DNA from: Actinomadura sp. NBRC 104425
GTDB lineage: Bacteria; Actinomycetota; Actinomycetes; Streptosporangiales; Streptosporangiaceae
Reading direction: 5' to 3'
Length of the DNA: 64,000 nucleotides
Assembly: GCF_030269545.1 (NCBI RefSeq)
Contig: NZ_BSTN01000008.1
Coordinates: 1 to 64,000, forward strand
Within the stretch, counting starts at the first letter, position 1. Each line of letters opens with the position of its first letter. Of the stretch, positions 17,940-26,312 are shown piece by piece. The translations under genes and the position numbers were made by a program. The notes beneath the pieces are model-generated. The model was given only the letters and a program-made list of their open reading frames with translations, was not told where the DNA came from and ran no database searches.

Positions 17940-18272
17940 TCAGCCGCGCGGCGCGTACATGATGACCGCCACTCCGGCGAGGCAGACGACGGCGCCCGCG
18001 ACGTCCCACCGGTCGGGGCGGAATCCGTCCATGACGACGCCCCACACCAGCGACCCGGCCACGAACACGCCCCCGTAGGCGGCCAGGATCCGCCCGAAGT
18101 GCGCCTCCGGCTGGAACGTTGCGACGAACCCGTACGCGCCGAGCGCCGCCACCCCGGCGACCGTCCACAGCCAGCCGCGGTGCTCGCGCAGGCCCTGCCA
18201 CACCAGCCACGCGCCGCCGATCTCCGCAACGGCGGCCAGCCCGAACAGCACCAGGGAACGCAGCACCGTCAT
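17940..18272 (-). CDS. ynfA: YnfA-family small membrane protein (UPF0060)
   Basis: A 110-residue protein with four hydrophobic segments, matching the usual 108-112 residue YnfA length. The characteristic [19 protein letters not shown] in helix 1 and [19 protein letters not shown] in helix 3 identify the family, which is distantly SMR-transporter-like and has no firmly established role. It is transcribed away from the PadR gene, 110 bases apart, so the two could share a regulatory region. Confidence 0.92.
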   Translation of the reverse strand: MTVLRSLVLFGLAAVAEIGGAWLVWQGLREHRGWLWTVAGVAALGAYGFVATFQPEAHFGRILAAYGGVFVAGSLVWGVVMDGFRPDRWDVAGAVVCLAGVAVIMYAPRG

Positions 18273-18382
18273 GCCCCGCGAGGTTACCGGCCCCGCCGTC
18301 CGCCGGCGTGTGCCGGGCGGCGTCCCGCTCCCCCGCCGCCGGGCCGGGCGAGGCTAGGGTTGGGCGCGACCGGAGAGGGGCC

Positions 18383-19018
18383 ATGACCGCAGAACGGAAG
18401 ATCGGCAATCCGCTGGCGCTGGCCGTGCTGGTCCTGCTGCAGGAGCGGCCGATGCACGCCTACGAGATGGTCACCACGCTGCGCGAACGCGAGAAGCAGG
18501 ACAGCATCAACATCAAGTACGGCTCGCTGTACACGGTGGTGCGCGCGCTGCACCGCGAGGGCCTGATCGAGGAGGCCGGGACGACGCGGTCGGGGCGGCG
18601 GCCCGAGCGCACCGTGTACGCGCTGACCGACCGCGGGCGCCGCGAGATCCGCGACTGGCTCCGGGAGCTCATCGGCGAGCCCCACCACGAGTTCCCGCGC
18701 TTCGTGGCCGGGCTGTCGCTGCTGCCCGCCCTGCCGCCCGAGGAGGCCGTGGAGCTGCTGGAGCGGCGCGCGGAGCGGGTCGCCGAACGCCTCGACGCCT
18801 ACCGCGCCCGCATGGCCGAGACCAGGGCCCTGGGCGTGGCGGACCTGCACCTGATCGAGGACGACTACCGGATCGCGGTCGGGCAGGCCGAAGTGGAGTG
18901 GATCCGCCGGCTGGTCGCCGCGCTGCGCTCGGGCGCGTTCGCGGGCATGGACGAGTGGCGGGCGCACCACCGGCGCCCCGCCGGGCGAGCCGCGGGCAGG
19001 CCGGGCGAAGCCGGCTGA
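18383..19018 (+). CDS. PadR-family transcriptional regulator
   Basis: A 211-residue regulator. The N-terminal winged helix reads NPLALAVLVLLQERPMHAYEM, then NIKYGSLYTVVRALHREGLI and the wing RPERTVYALTDRGRREI. A C-terminal Vir-type coiled-coil dimerisation domain follows (about 105-185), ending in an arginine/glycine-rich tail. ATG start behind GGAGAGG. It is divergent to ynfA and followed directly by 12-bp tandem repeats. PadR proteins usually repress an efflux or detoxification gene; ynfA is the nearest candidate, but this is a guess. Confidence 0.9.
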   Translation: MTAERKIGNPLALAVLVLLQERPMHAYEMVTTLREREKQDSINIKYGSLYTVVRALHREGLIEEAGTTRSGRRPERTVYALTDRGRREIRDWLRELIGEPHHEFPRFVAGLSLLPALPPEEAVELLERRAERVAERLDAYRARMAETRALGVADLHLIEDDYRIAVGQAEVEWIRRLVAALRSGAFAGMDEWRAHHRRPAGRAAGRPGEAG

Positions 19019-19028
19019 GGCCGGGCGT

Positions 19029-19064
19029 GAGGCCGAGGGAGAGGCCGAGGGAGAAGCCGAGGGG
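19029..19064 (+). repeat. Three 12-bp tandem repeats after the PadR stop codon
   Basis: GAGGCCGAGGGA occurs twice perfectly and a third time as GAAGCCGAGGGG, starting 11 bases after the PadR stop. The unit length equals that of the other boundary repeats in this window. Confidence 0.85.
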
Positions 19065-19087
19065 AAAGGCGCGGCCCGCACCCCTCC

Positions 19088-19172
19088 AAGTTTGCTTTGT
19101 TCGCTTTTGATGTGATTTCTCCGGGGTAGGGGCGACCGCCGTACCGACCAGCATCACCTGAGGAGGAGTGCC
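19088..19172 (+). promoter_or_regulatory. AT-rich promoter region for the small conserved protein
   Basis: A T-rich island (GTTTGCTTTGTTCGC... TGATTTCTCC) is followed by GGGGTAGGGG at about 19121, 50 bases before the ATG. GGGTA with an upstream G-TT element resembles stress-sigma (SigB/SigF-type) promoters, although the spacing is longer than ideal. Strong RBS GAGGAGGAG is just before the start codon. Confidence 0.4.
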
Positions 19173-19547
19173 ATGTCGGACTCGGGCCGCCCCATCGAGG
19201 GAGAGCACCGGTACCAGCAGCACGTGACCTCGCCGGAGGAGCACGAGGACCGTCCCGGCCGCAGCCTGGTGACCACCGACCACGACTCGATCCGGCAGTG
19301 GGCCGAGGAGCGCGGCGCCAAGCCCGCCACGGTGCCGGGCAGCGAGTACGGGGGCCGGCCGGGCAGGCTCCTGCTCGACTTCCCCGGCGGCTCCCGCAGC
19401 GAGAACCTGCGGGAGATCTCCTGGGACGACTGGTTCGCCACCTTCGACGAGCGCAACCTCAACTTCATCTACCAGGAGCACAAGGCGGACGGGTCGCAGA
19501 GCACCTTCTTCCGCCTGGAGAACCCCGGCCGCTCCGACGGCTCCTGA
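19173..19547 (+). CDS. Small conserved hypothetical protein
   Basis: A 124-residue soluble acidic protein. After a variable N-terminus it contains TTDHDSIRQWAEERGAKPATV, then LLLDFPGG, and ends with the conserved block ISWDDWFATFDERNLNFIYQ plus EHKADGSQSTFFRLENP. This pattern is recognisable from short actinobacterial and proteobacterial proteins, some mislabelled as glucan branching enzyme, whose function is not known. It has its own AT-rich promoter region and a strong RBS. It is transcribed toward the PAP2 gene and is probably monocistronic. Confidence 0.8.
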   Translation: MSDSGRPIEGEHRYQQHVTSPEEHEDRPGRSLVTTDHDSIRQWAEERGAKPATVPGSEYGGRPGRLLLDFPGGSRSENLREISWDDWFATFDERNLNFIYQEHKADGSQSTFFRLENPGRSDGS

Positions 19548-19637
19548 GCCCGGCGGCCCCCTCCCGGCCGCGCACGGCCGGCACGGACGGGCCGCAAACG
19601 GCCGAGCGCCGCGACGGCCGCGTGGCGCGCCCCCGCC

Positions 19638-20522
19638 CTATGCGGCCACGGGGGCCTGCGGCGCGGTGCTCTTGCCGGAGCCGGGGGCGGCGGCGTCCGG
19701 ATGCTCCTGACGGTCGCGGGCCCGTTTCCGGCGCGGCCGCTCGGGCGGGCGCAGCACGAGCATGACGACGGCGAGGATCACCAGCGCGACGGCCCCGTCC
19801 AGCCAGTAGTGGTTGGCGGTGCCGATGACAACGCCGAGCGTCGCGACCGGGTGCGCCAGCCACAGCCACCGCCACCTGGTGCGGCACGACAGGATGAGGC
19901 TGACGGCGACGAACACGGCCCACCCCACGTGCAGGGAAGGCATGGCGGCGAACTGGTTGGCCATGCCGGCGTCGTGCGCGGGGCCGTACACGCCCGGCCC
20001 GTACACCGCGCCGGTGTCGACGAACCCCAGGCCGCTCAGCATGCGCGGCGGGGCGAGCGGCACGGCGATGTGGACCGCCAGCGCCACGCCCGTCATCACC
20101 GCCAGCACCGTCCGCGCCCACCGGTAGTGCCAGGGGCGCCGCACGTACGTCCACACCAAGAACAGCGCGGTGGCCGGGAAGTGCACGTACTTGTAGTAGG
20201 CGTTGGCCGCGACGACCGCCGGGGACGGCAGCTCCAGCAACAGGTCCTGCAGGGTCTCCTCGCTGGGGAGCCGCAGGGCGCGTTCGAGGTCCCACAGCCG
20301 TCCGGCGTTGGCGAACGCCTCTTGGATGTGGTGGGCGCCGAGCAGACGGCCCAGCTTGTAGGCGGCGAACAGCAGCGCGACCAGCGCCAGCTCCCGCAGC
20401 GGGCGGCGCCATCGGCCCGGCGGCGGGAGGACGGCCTTCCACCTGCTCCTCCCACGGGGGGTGCGGTCGGCATCGGGCCGGCCGCCGTGCGGCAAGGGGG
20501 TGGGGACGCGCACAGGCAGCAC
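19638..20522 (-). CDS. PAP2-superfamily membrane phosphatase (PAP2_3 type)
   Basis: A 294-residue membrane protein. Six hydrophobic segments follow a basic N-terminus. Phosphatase motifs include MPSLHVGWAVFV (the SxxH element, about residue 205) and ANHYWLDG (the final H-x3-D element, about 250), as in the aureobasidin-resistance/inositol-phosphotransferase-like PAP2_3 group. Likely substrate is a lipid phosphate or inositol-phosphate headgroup. GTG 20522 is preferred because GGAG stands six bases upstream; several other in-frame starts exist. An AT-rich stretch at 20570-20610 is the probable promoter. Confidence 0.85.
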   Translation of the reverse strand: MLPVRVPTPLPHGGRPDADRTPRGRSRWKAVLPPPGRWRRPLRELALVALLFAAYKLGRLLGAHHIQEAFANAGRLWDLERALRLPSEETLQDLLLELPSPAVVAANAYYKYVHFPATALFLVWTYVRRPWHYRWARTVLAVMTGVALAVHIAVPLAPPRMLSGLGFVDTGAVYGPGVYGPAHDAGMANQFAAMPSLHVGWAVFVAVSLILSCRTRWRWLWLAHPVATLGVVIGTANHYWLDGAVALVILAVVMLVLRPPERPRRKRARDRQEHPDAAAPGSGKSTAPQAPVAA

Positions 20523-20565
20523 CGAGAACTCCACTTCATCGTGAAGGCCGCCCGAATCAAGGGTG

Positions 20566-20620
20566 TCGTGACAGGGAAATAAAAGGAAGCGTCGTTTTAT
20601 ATGAGAATTGTCACAAGCCG
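20566..20620 (-). promoter_or_regulatory. AT-rich promoter region of the PAP2 gene
   Basis: On the minus strand TTGTGACAATTCTCATATAAAA is by far the most AT-rich stretch in this neighbourhood and precedes the PAP2 start by about 50-100 bases. Hexamers resembling -35 (TTGTGA) and -10 (TATAAA) elements are visible but closer together than ideal, so the exact promoter is uncertain. Confidence 0.4.
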
Positions 20621-20674
20621 ACATCGGCAGGCCGGTCGTCCGCGGCTCCCCTGACGGCCGGACCGGGGGCGCGT

Positions 20675-21343
20675 CTACCGCGGTACCGGCGGGTCGAGCA
20701 GCCAGCGGCGCAGCGCCGGCAGGTCCGGCAGCACGCGGTCGGCGTCGGCCAGGTGCGGGCGGCCGGGCGCGGTGATGCCGGTGACCGGGCAGCCCGCCGC
20801 GCGCGCGGCGGCCACGCCGGTCGGCGAGTCCTCCACGGCGAGCATCCGCGCGGGCGAAAGGCCGAGGCGGCGCGCCGCCTCCAGGTAGGGGTGGGGGGCG
20901 GGTTTGGGTTCGGCGACCTCGTCGGCGGCGACCGTGGTGCGCACCAGGTCCAGGACGCCGATGGCCGCCAGCAGCGGGCGCAGCACCTGGGCGGGCGAGT
21001 TGGACACGACCGCGACCGGCCAGTGCCGCGCCAGTTCCGCGACGGTCTCGACGGCGCCGGGAAGGGCGGCGGGCGCGCGGGCGACGCGGGCCGCCGCCTC
21101 GCGCAGCAGTTCCTCGCGCAGGGCCGCATGGTCGACGGGCCCGGGGATGGCGGTGGCCAGCAGTTCCACGGTGGCGGCGAGGCCGAGGCCGTGGGTGGCG
21201 TCGCGCAGCGCGTCGGTCATGCGCCCGCCGCGGCGTTCGACGACGGCGCGTTCGGCGTCGGCCCACGGCTCGTCGGTGTCGGCGAGCACGCCGTCGCAGT
21301 CGAAGGCGATCCCGGCGAACGCGTGCCCGTCCGGACCGGTCAC
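20675..21343 (-). CDS. HAD-superfamily phosphatase, last gene of the carbohydrate operon
   Basis: A 222-residue HAD subfamily IA hydrolase resembling beta-phosphoglucomutase/phosphoglycolate phosphatase. Motif I is FDCDGVLADTDEP (nucleophile Asp 15), motif II VVSNSP, motif III KPAPHPY and motif IV AVEDSPTG. A helical cap lies between motifs I and II. It starts at GTG, overlapping the lactonase-like gene by 4 bases. In the operon it would dephosphorylate, or isomerise, a sugar-phosphate intermediate. Specificity cannot be read from sequence. Confidence 0.9.
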   Translation of the reverse strand: MTGPDGHAFAGIAFDCDGVLADTDEPWADAERAVVERRGGRMTDALRDATHGLGLAATVELLATAIPGPVDHAALREELLREAAARVARAPAALPGAVETVAELARHWPVAVVSNSPAQVLRPLLAAIGVLDLVRTTVAADEVAEPKPAPHPYLEAARRLGLSPARMLAVEDSPTGVAAARAAGCPVTGITAPGRPHLADADRVLPDLPALRRWLLDPPVPR

Positions 21344-22272
21344 GGCGTCCAGTCCAGGAGCCGGGCCGGGTTGTCCACCAGGACGCGCCGGACGAGGCCG
21401 GGGCCCGCGGCGCGCTCCAGCCGCGGCACGAAGCGGGCGGGCAGGTACTCCAGGCCGGGCATGCCGCCGTAGGCGAGGTAGCGGGTGCGGCGGGCGACGT
21501 CGCCGCCGAGCAGCAGCCGGTCGGCGCCGCCGAGCTCGGCGGTGCGCAGCAGGCAGTCCAGGATGACCGAGTCGGGCCAGGACTTGTGCCGCGCCATGCC
21601 GTCGTAGCCCAGGTAGGCGCCCGCGGCGGCGAGTTCGGCGTGCAGGCCGGGGTCGGGGTTGCGGTCGACGTGGGCGAGGACGACGCGGTGCGCGGGCACC
21701 CCGCCGTCGCCGAGGACGCCGAGCACCTCGAACGCCGCGCTGCCGTGCTCCAGGTGCACCATCACCGGGGCGCCGGTGGCGCGGTGCGCCTGCGCCACCC
21801 CGTCCAGCACCCGCCGTTCGAAGTCCCCGATCGACCAGTAGCCGATGCCGGCCTTGAGCAGCCCGGCCCGGGGCGCGTGCGGACGCGGCGCCGCCAATGC
21901 GGCGTCGTCGCGGACGCCCTCGGTCAGTTCGGCGGTGAACAGCCGGCCGAGCGCCGCGGCGTCCATGCCCAGCAGCGGGTGCCCGTCGCGGTAGTGCGCG
22001 CGGCGGTGCGCGCCGGTGGTGAGCACGACGCGCAGCCCGGTCGAGCGGGAGATCCGCGCGACCGCCTCGGCGTCGCGGCCGAGGCCGGCCGGCGTCGCGT
22101 CGACCATCGCGTCGATCCCGGCGGCGCGCAGCCGGGCCGCCTCCCGGCCGCTGCGCTGCTCGTCGTCCAGTTCGTCGCCCGGCAGCAGCGGGCTGACCTG
22201 GAACAGGTGCTCGTGGTAGTCGGTGCGGCCGAGGTCGGCGGCGGCGATGTCGCCCAGCGCGGTCCTGATCAC
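21340..22272 (-). CDS. Phosphotriesterase-family amidohydrolase, probable sugar lactonase
   Basis: A 310-residue TIM-barrel metal hydrolase. Binuclear metal ligands are recognisable: HEH in DYHEHLF near the N-terminus, a Lys in KAGIGYWSIG for carbamylation, His in MVHLEHG and LAHVDRNPD, and Asp in LLLGGDVARRT. COG1735 relatives from sugar operons hydrolyse (phospho)furanose lactones, so a lactonase is more likely than a phosphotriesterase. GTG start, with 4-base overlaps to both neighbours. It is placed after an AroE-like dehydrogenase, which would fit oxidation followed by ring opening. Confidence 0.88.
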   Translation of the reverse strand: MIRTALGDIAAADLGRTDYHEHLFQVSPLLPGDELDDEQRSGREAARLRAAGIDAMVDATPAGLGRDAEAVARISRSTGLRVVLTTGAHRRAHYRDGHPLLGMDAAALGRLFTAELTEGVRDDAALAAPRPHAPRAGLLKAGIGYWSIGDFERRVLDGVAQAHRATGAPVMVHLEHGSAAFEVLGVLGDGGVPAHRVVLAHVDRNPDPGLHAELAAAGAYLGYDGMARHKSWPDSVILDCLLRTAELGGADRLLLGGDVARRTRYLAYGGMPGLEYLPARFVPRLERAAGPGLVRRVLVDNPARLLDWTP

Positions 22273-23189
22273 CGCGCCTCCGCGGCGACGCGGGACAGCT
22301 CGTCCACCAGCTGCGGGGTCAGCGTCACGTCGAACACCTCGGCGACGACCTGCGACCAGCCGTGCACGAAGTACCGCCAGCCGTCCTCGACCCGCAGCCC
22401 GGCGCGTCCGCTCTGCTCGCGCGCGGCCCGCAGGAAGTCCAGCTCGCCGCGGTAGTTCAGCTCCCACACCACGGCCCGGCGGGGGAAGGCGGCGCCGCGG
22501 CCGAGCGGCGAGCCGGGCCGGTCCTTGCCCAGGCCGGTGGCGTTGACGACCAGGCTGCCCGGCGGCATGGCGGCCAGCAGGTCGTCGGCGGGGCCCTCGG
22601 CGCGGCGGGTGACCAGGCGGGAGCCGCCGGCGGCGGCCACGACGCCGCGCAGCGCGTCGAGCCGCCCGGCGTCCACGTCGGTGCAGACGATCTCGGCGGG
22701 GGCGTCCGCGCGGTTCGCCAGGTACCAGGCGATGGCGGTGCCCGCCCCGCCCGCGCCCAGCAGCAGCGCATGCCCGCCCGTCTTCGCGAAGTGGTCCGGC
22801 GCCAGGAACTCCTCCAGGGCGAGCCCGGCGGTGATCGGGTCCTTGGCGTGCCCGATCAGCCGTCCGTCGCGCTTGGAGATCGAGGAGATCTCGCCGCACA
22901 GCGCGGCGAACTCGTCGACCTCGTCGAACAGGTCGGCGGCGGCCCGGTACACGGCGATCTTGTGGGTGGTGACCAGGGCGCCGCGGCGGCGCGGGTCGTC
23001 GCGGATGGCGGCGACCGCCTGCCGGTAGCGGGCGGGGTCGCCGTCCAGCGGGATGTCCCGGCCGACCAGGCGGGCGCCGTCCAGGCCGAGGACCCGCGCC
23101 CACGCCGGGAACACCCGCATGATCGACGACTGGCCGGTGCTGACGCCGATGAACTCCATGACGGGCCCGTCTCCGTTCGGCGCGGTCAT
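22269..23189 (-). CDS. Divergent shikimate-dehydrogenase-like protein
   Basis: A 306-residue AroE-fold protein with an N-terminal substrate domain and a Rossmann domain with LLLGAGGAGTAIAWYLA (about 153-170) and NATGLGKD (about 225). The catalytic Lys (VTTHK) and Asp (GHAKD) of AroE are kept, but the usual AVNT is replaced by EISSIS and the GxNTD loop reads GHAKD, so the pocket differs from shikimate dehydrogenase. It is encoded inside a sugar-catabolic operon with 4-base overlaps on both sides. An oxidoreductase acting on a cyclic sugar or cyclitol is the reasonable inference. Confidence 0.85.
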   Translation of the reverse strand: MTAPNGDGPVMEFIGVSTGQSSIMRVFPAWARVLGLDGARLVGRDIPLDGDPARYRQAVAAIRDDPRRRGALVTTHKIAVYRAAADLFDEVDEFAALCGEISSISKRDGRLIGHAKDPITAGLALEEFLAPDHFAKTGGHALLLGAGGAGTAIAWYLANRADAPAEIVCTDVDAGRLDALRGVVAAAGGSRLVTRRAEGPADDLLAAMPPGSLVVNATGLGKDRPGSPLGRGAAFPRRAVVWELNYRGELDFLRAAREQSGRAGLRVEDGWRYFVHGWSQVVAEVFDVTLTPQLVDELSRVAAEAR

Positions 23190-23815
23190 GACCGGGCCTC
23201 CCGGAGGGCCGCGGCGAACGCGCGGGCCCGCGCAGTGATCTCGGCCAGGTCGCCGGAGGCGATCGCGGACGAGGGGGCCAGTTCTCCCCCGGCGCCGACG
23301 GCCGACGCGCCGGCGGCGAGCCAGTCGGCCACGTTGCCGGCGGCGACGCCGCCGGTCGGCACGAGCGGCACGTCCGGAAACGGTCCGCGCAGCGCCCGCA
23401 GGTAGCCGGGGCCGCCCAGCGAGGCCGGGAAGATCTTCACCGCGTGGGCGCCGAGCGCGGCGGCGTGCATCAGCTCGCTGGGCGTGAGGGCGCCGAGCAG
23501 GGTGGTCAGGCCGGTGTCGAGCATGGCGCGGGCGAGGCCGTCGTCCGTGCCGGGGCTGACCAGGAACCGGGCGCCGGCGTCGGCGGCCGCGCGGGCCTGC
23601 TCGGCGGTGCGGACCGTTCCGGCGCCGACGAGCGCCTCGGGGTGTGCGCGCCGCGCCTTGTCGATCACCGCGGCCGCGTCCGGCGTGCTGAAGGTGATCT
23701 CGATGCCGGTGATGCCGCCCTCCACCAGAGCCGACACGCATTGCAGCGCCGAGTCGGGGGTGGGCGCGCGCAGCACGGCGATCACACCGGTCGCGCGGAG
23801 ATCGTCGAGGGACAT
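23186..23815 (-). CDS. eda: KDPG/KHG-type class I aldolase
   Basis: A 209-residue (beta/alpha)8 aldolase. The catalytic Glu is in GITGIEITFSTPDA (about residue 40), the Schiff-base Lys is in AVKIFPASLGG (about 130), and the phosphate-binding loop is VPTGGVAAGN. Length and motifs match 2-keto-3-deoxy-6-phosphogluconate aldolase and relatives that cleave 2-keto-3-deoxy (phospho)sugar acids to pyruvate plus an aldehyde. ATG overlaps follow downstream; a 41-base gap with its own RBS separates it from the dehydrogenase upstream. No dehydratase gene that would make its usual substrate is present in this operon. Confidence 0.93.
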   Translation of the reverse strand: MSLDDLRATGVIAVLRAPTPDSALQCVSALVEGGITGIEITFSTPDAAAVIDKARRAHPEALVGAGTVRTAEQARAAADAGARFLVSPGTDDGLARAMLDTGLTTLLGALTPSELMHAAALGAHAVKIFPASLGGPGYLRALRGPFPDVPLVPTGGVAAGNVADWLAAGASAVGAGGELAPSSAIASGDLAEITARARAFAAALREARS

Positions 23816-23856
23816 GCTTTCCTTTCCGGGGGATGGCGGGGGTCGGGTGCCAATGG

Positions 23857-24825
23857 TCAGGCGGGGGCGGGCACCACGTGGGCGGGCGTGCGTCCGGCGA
23901 GCGCGTCGAGGACGGCGTCGGTGGCGCCCTGGCCCATGCGGTCGACGGCCTCGACGGTCTGCGCGCCGATGTGCGGGGTGACGACCACGCGGTCGGCCAG
24001 GTCGGGCGCGAGCAGCGGGCCGCCCGCCCGGGCGCCGTCGTGCCGTCCCTCGCCCGCCAGGGTGTCGGCGGCGTAGGCGGCCAGGCGCCCGTCGCGCAGG
24101 GCCGCGGCGACGGCGGCCTCGTCGACCAGGTCGGCGCGGGCGGTGTTCACCAGCACCGCGCCGGGGCGCAGCCGCGCCAGCCACGCGGCGTCGACGAGCA
24201 CGGCCCCGCCGGGCGCGTGCAGTGACACCGCGTCGCACCGTTCGGCCAGTTCGGCAAGGTTTCCGGCCGGGCGCACGCCGTCGGCTGCGCCAGGGGGCGC
24301 GTACGGGTCGTAGGCCAGGACCTCGGCGCCGAAGCCGCGCACGCGCCGGGCGACGCCGCGGCCGATGCGGCCGTACCCGGCCACGCCGACGGTCAGCGCG
24401 CCCAGTTCCCGGCCGCGCCGGGTGCGCCAGTCGCCGCCGCGCACGTCCCGGTCGCCGGCGACGACGCCGCGCAGCGCCGCCAGCAGCAGCGCCACGGCCA
24501 GGTCGGCGACGGCCTCGCTGTTGGCGCCCGGGGTGTTGGTGACGGTGACGCCGCGGGCGGCGGCGGCCCGCAGGTCCACGTTGTCGACGCCGACGCCGTA
24601 GCGGGCGACGACGCGCAGCCCGGGGGCCGCCGCCAGGTGCTCGTCGGTGATCGGCGCGGTGCCGGCGATCCAGGCGGCCGCGTCCGCCAGGACGGGGCGC
24701 AGCGCGTCCAGGTCGTGCGCCGTGGAGCCGCGCACCACGCGCAGTCCGGCGGCGGCCAGCCGCCGCTCGCAGTCCGCCCGGCCCCGGCCGAACGACCGGG
24801 ACGTGACCAGGACGGTGCCGTTCAT
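23857..24825 (-). CDS. D-2-hydroxyacid dehydrogenase (PGDH-like)
   Basis: A 322-residue NAD-dependent dehydrogenase. The nucleotide fold has VGVAGYGRIGRGVARR (about 150) and the following acidic residue at YDPY. Catalytic residues lie in NTARADLVDEAA (Arg), the downstream Glu region and TPHIGAQT (His). There is no C-terminal ACT domain, so it is not the biosynthetic SerA type. It overlaps the FGGY kinase gene by 4 bases. Inside a carbohydrate operon it probably oxidises a sugar-derived hydroxyacid or reduces a 2-keto acid or aldehyde. Confidence 0.9.
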   Translation of the reverse strand: MNGTVLVTSRSFGRGRADCERRLAAAGLRVVRGSTAHDLDALRPVLADAAAWIAGTAPITDEHLAAAPGLRVVARYGVGVDNVDLRAAAARGVTVTNTPGANSEAVADLAVALLLAALRGVVAGDRDVRGGDWRTRRGRELGALTVGVAGYGRIGRGVARRVRGFGAEVLAYDPYAPPGAADGVRPAGNLAELAERCDAVSLHAPGGAVLVDAAWLARLRPGAVLVNTARADLVDEAAVAAALRDGRLAAYAADTLAGEGRHDGARAGGPLLAPDLADRVVVTPHIGAQTVEAVDRMGQGATDAVLDALAGRTPAHVVPAPA

Positions 24826-26312
24826 CCGTTCTCCTGTTCGAACCACGATTCGAGCCGTCGGTAGGCGTCCAGGAAGGAGGCGTGGCGGCGCCGGTACTCG
24901 GCGTGCCGCGCCGGGTCGGGGGTGAACTCGGCGGTGATCTCCGACAGGTCCCGGGCCACCTCGAAGCCGGGCACCAGCCCGGCGCCGACCGCGGCGGTGA
25001 CGGCGGCGCCCAGGCTGTTGGCCTCCTCGCCGATGCGGCGCCGCCGCACGGTGGCGCCCCAGGTGTCGGCGAGGATCTGCAGCCACAGGTCGCTGGACGC
25101 GCCGCCGCCGATCGCGTCCACCCGGTCCACCGGGTGGCCGGCCTCGCGGAACGCCTGCACGCAGGTGCAGAGGTTGAACGCCACGCCCTCCAGCACGGCC
25201 CGCGTCATCTCCGCGCGGCCGTGGTGGCGGGCCAGGCCGAGGAACACGCCGCGGGCGGAGGCGTTCCAGTACGGCGAGCGCTCGCCGAGCAGGTGCGGCA
25301 GGAAGTACAGCCCGGTGGTGTCGGCGTCGGCGGCGGCGCGGGTCAGCTCGTCGAACCTGTCGCCGCCGCGGTCCGGGCGCAGCAGGTCGGCGACCCACTC
25401 CAGTGCGGCGCCGCCGGTCTGCATGGTGGCGGTCGGCACGTACCGGCCGGGCACGACGTGGTCGAACGTCATGGTCCGCATCGCCGGGTCGTGCAGCGGC
25501 TCGGCCGCCGACAGCGACACCCACGACGACGATCCGAGGTAGGTGTAGGCGCCGTCCTCGGGGTCGATGACGCCCGCGCCGAGCGCCGCCAGCGGCCCGT
25601 CGCCGCCGCCGAGCACCACCGGGGTGCCGGGCCGCAGCCCGACCGCCTCGGCGGACGCGGCCGACAGCTCCCCCACCACGGTCGTCGCCGGGACGATCTG
25701 CGGGAACAGCGCGGGGTCGAGCCCGGCGGCGCCCAGCATCCGCTCCGACCAGCGGCCCGCCCGCTGGTCGTAGGCGTTGGTGCTGGACGCGTCGGACGGG
25801 TCGGTGACCAGCCGCCCGGTCAGCCGCTGGACGACGTAGTCCTTGGCCAGGCACACGTGCGCGACCTGCGCGAACACCTCCGGCTCGTGCTCGCGCACCC
25901 ACAGGATCTTCGTCAGCGAGTAGGTGGGGTGGATCTGGTGGCCCAGCAGCCGGTAGGCGGCGTCGGCGCCGATCTCGGCGGTCAGCCGGGCCGCCTGGGC
26001 GGAGCTGCGGTGGTCGGCCCAGATCAGCGCGGGGCGCACCGGGCGGTAGCCGGAGTCCAGCAGCACCGCACCCATCATCTGGCCGCTGAACGACACGGCG
26101 CGCACCGCGGCGGGGTCGGTGCCGGTGTCGGCCAGCAGCCGACGGGTGGCGGTGGCGACCGCCTCCTCCCAGTCCGCCGGGTCCTGCTCGGCCACCCCGC
26201 CCGCGGCGAACCGGGTGCCGTACCGGACGGTGGCGGCGGCGACCAGGCGGCCGTCGTCGCGGTGCAGCGACGCCTTGTCGCCGGTGGTGCCGAGGTCATG
26301 CGCGATGATCAT
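24822..26312 (-). CDS. FGGY-family carbohydrate kinase (xylulokinase-like)
   Basis: A 496-residue two-domain kinase. The N-terminal phosphate loop is AHDLGTTGDKASLH, the catalytic Asp is in VLGGGDGPLAALGAG (about 250), and the adenine-site region is AIGGGASSDLWLQILADTWG (about 405). SFSGQMMGAVLLD and ALIWADHRS are close to the substrate-binding strand of xylulokinases. It overlaps the ABC permease and the dehydrogenase by 4 bases each, so it most likely phosphorylates the sugar, or its first oxidation/isomerisation product, brought in by the transporter. Confidence 0.93.
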   Translation of the reverse strand: MIIAHDLGTTGDKASLHRDDGRLVAAATVRYGTRFAAGGVAEQDPADWEEAVATATRRLLADTGTDPAAVRAVSFSGQMMGAVLLDSGYRPVRPALIWADHRSSAQAARLTAEIGADAAYRLLGHQIHPTYSLTKILWVREHEPEVFAQVAHVCLAKDYVVQRLTGRLVTDPSDASSTNAYDQRAGRWSERMLGAAGLDPALFPQIVPATTVVGELSAASAEAVGLRPGTPVVLGGGDGPLAALGAGVIDPEDGAYTYLGSSSWVSLSAAEPLHDPAMRTMTFDHVVPGRYVPTATMQTGGAALEWVADLLRPDRGGDRFDELTRAAADADTTGLYFLPHLLGERSPYWNASARGVFLGLARHHGRAEMTRAVLEGVAFNLCTCVQAFREAGHPVDRVDAIGGGASSDLWLQILADTWGATVRRRRIGEEANSLGAAVTAAVGAGLVPGFEVARDLSEITAEFTPDPARHAEYRRRHASFLDAYRRLESWFEQENG

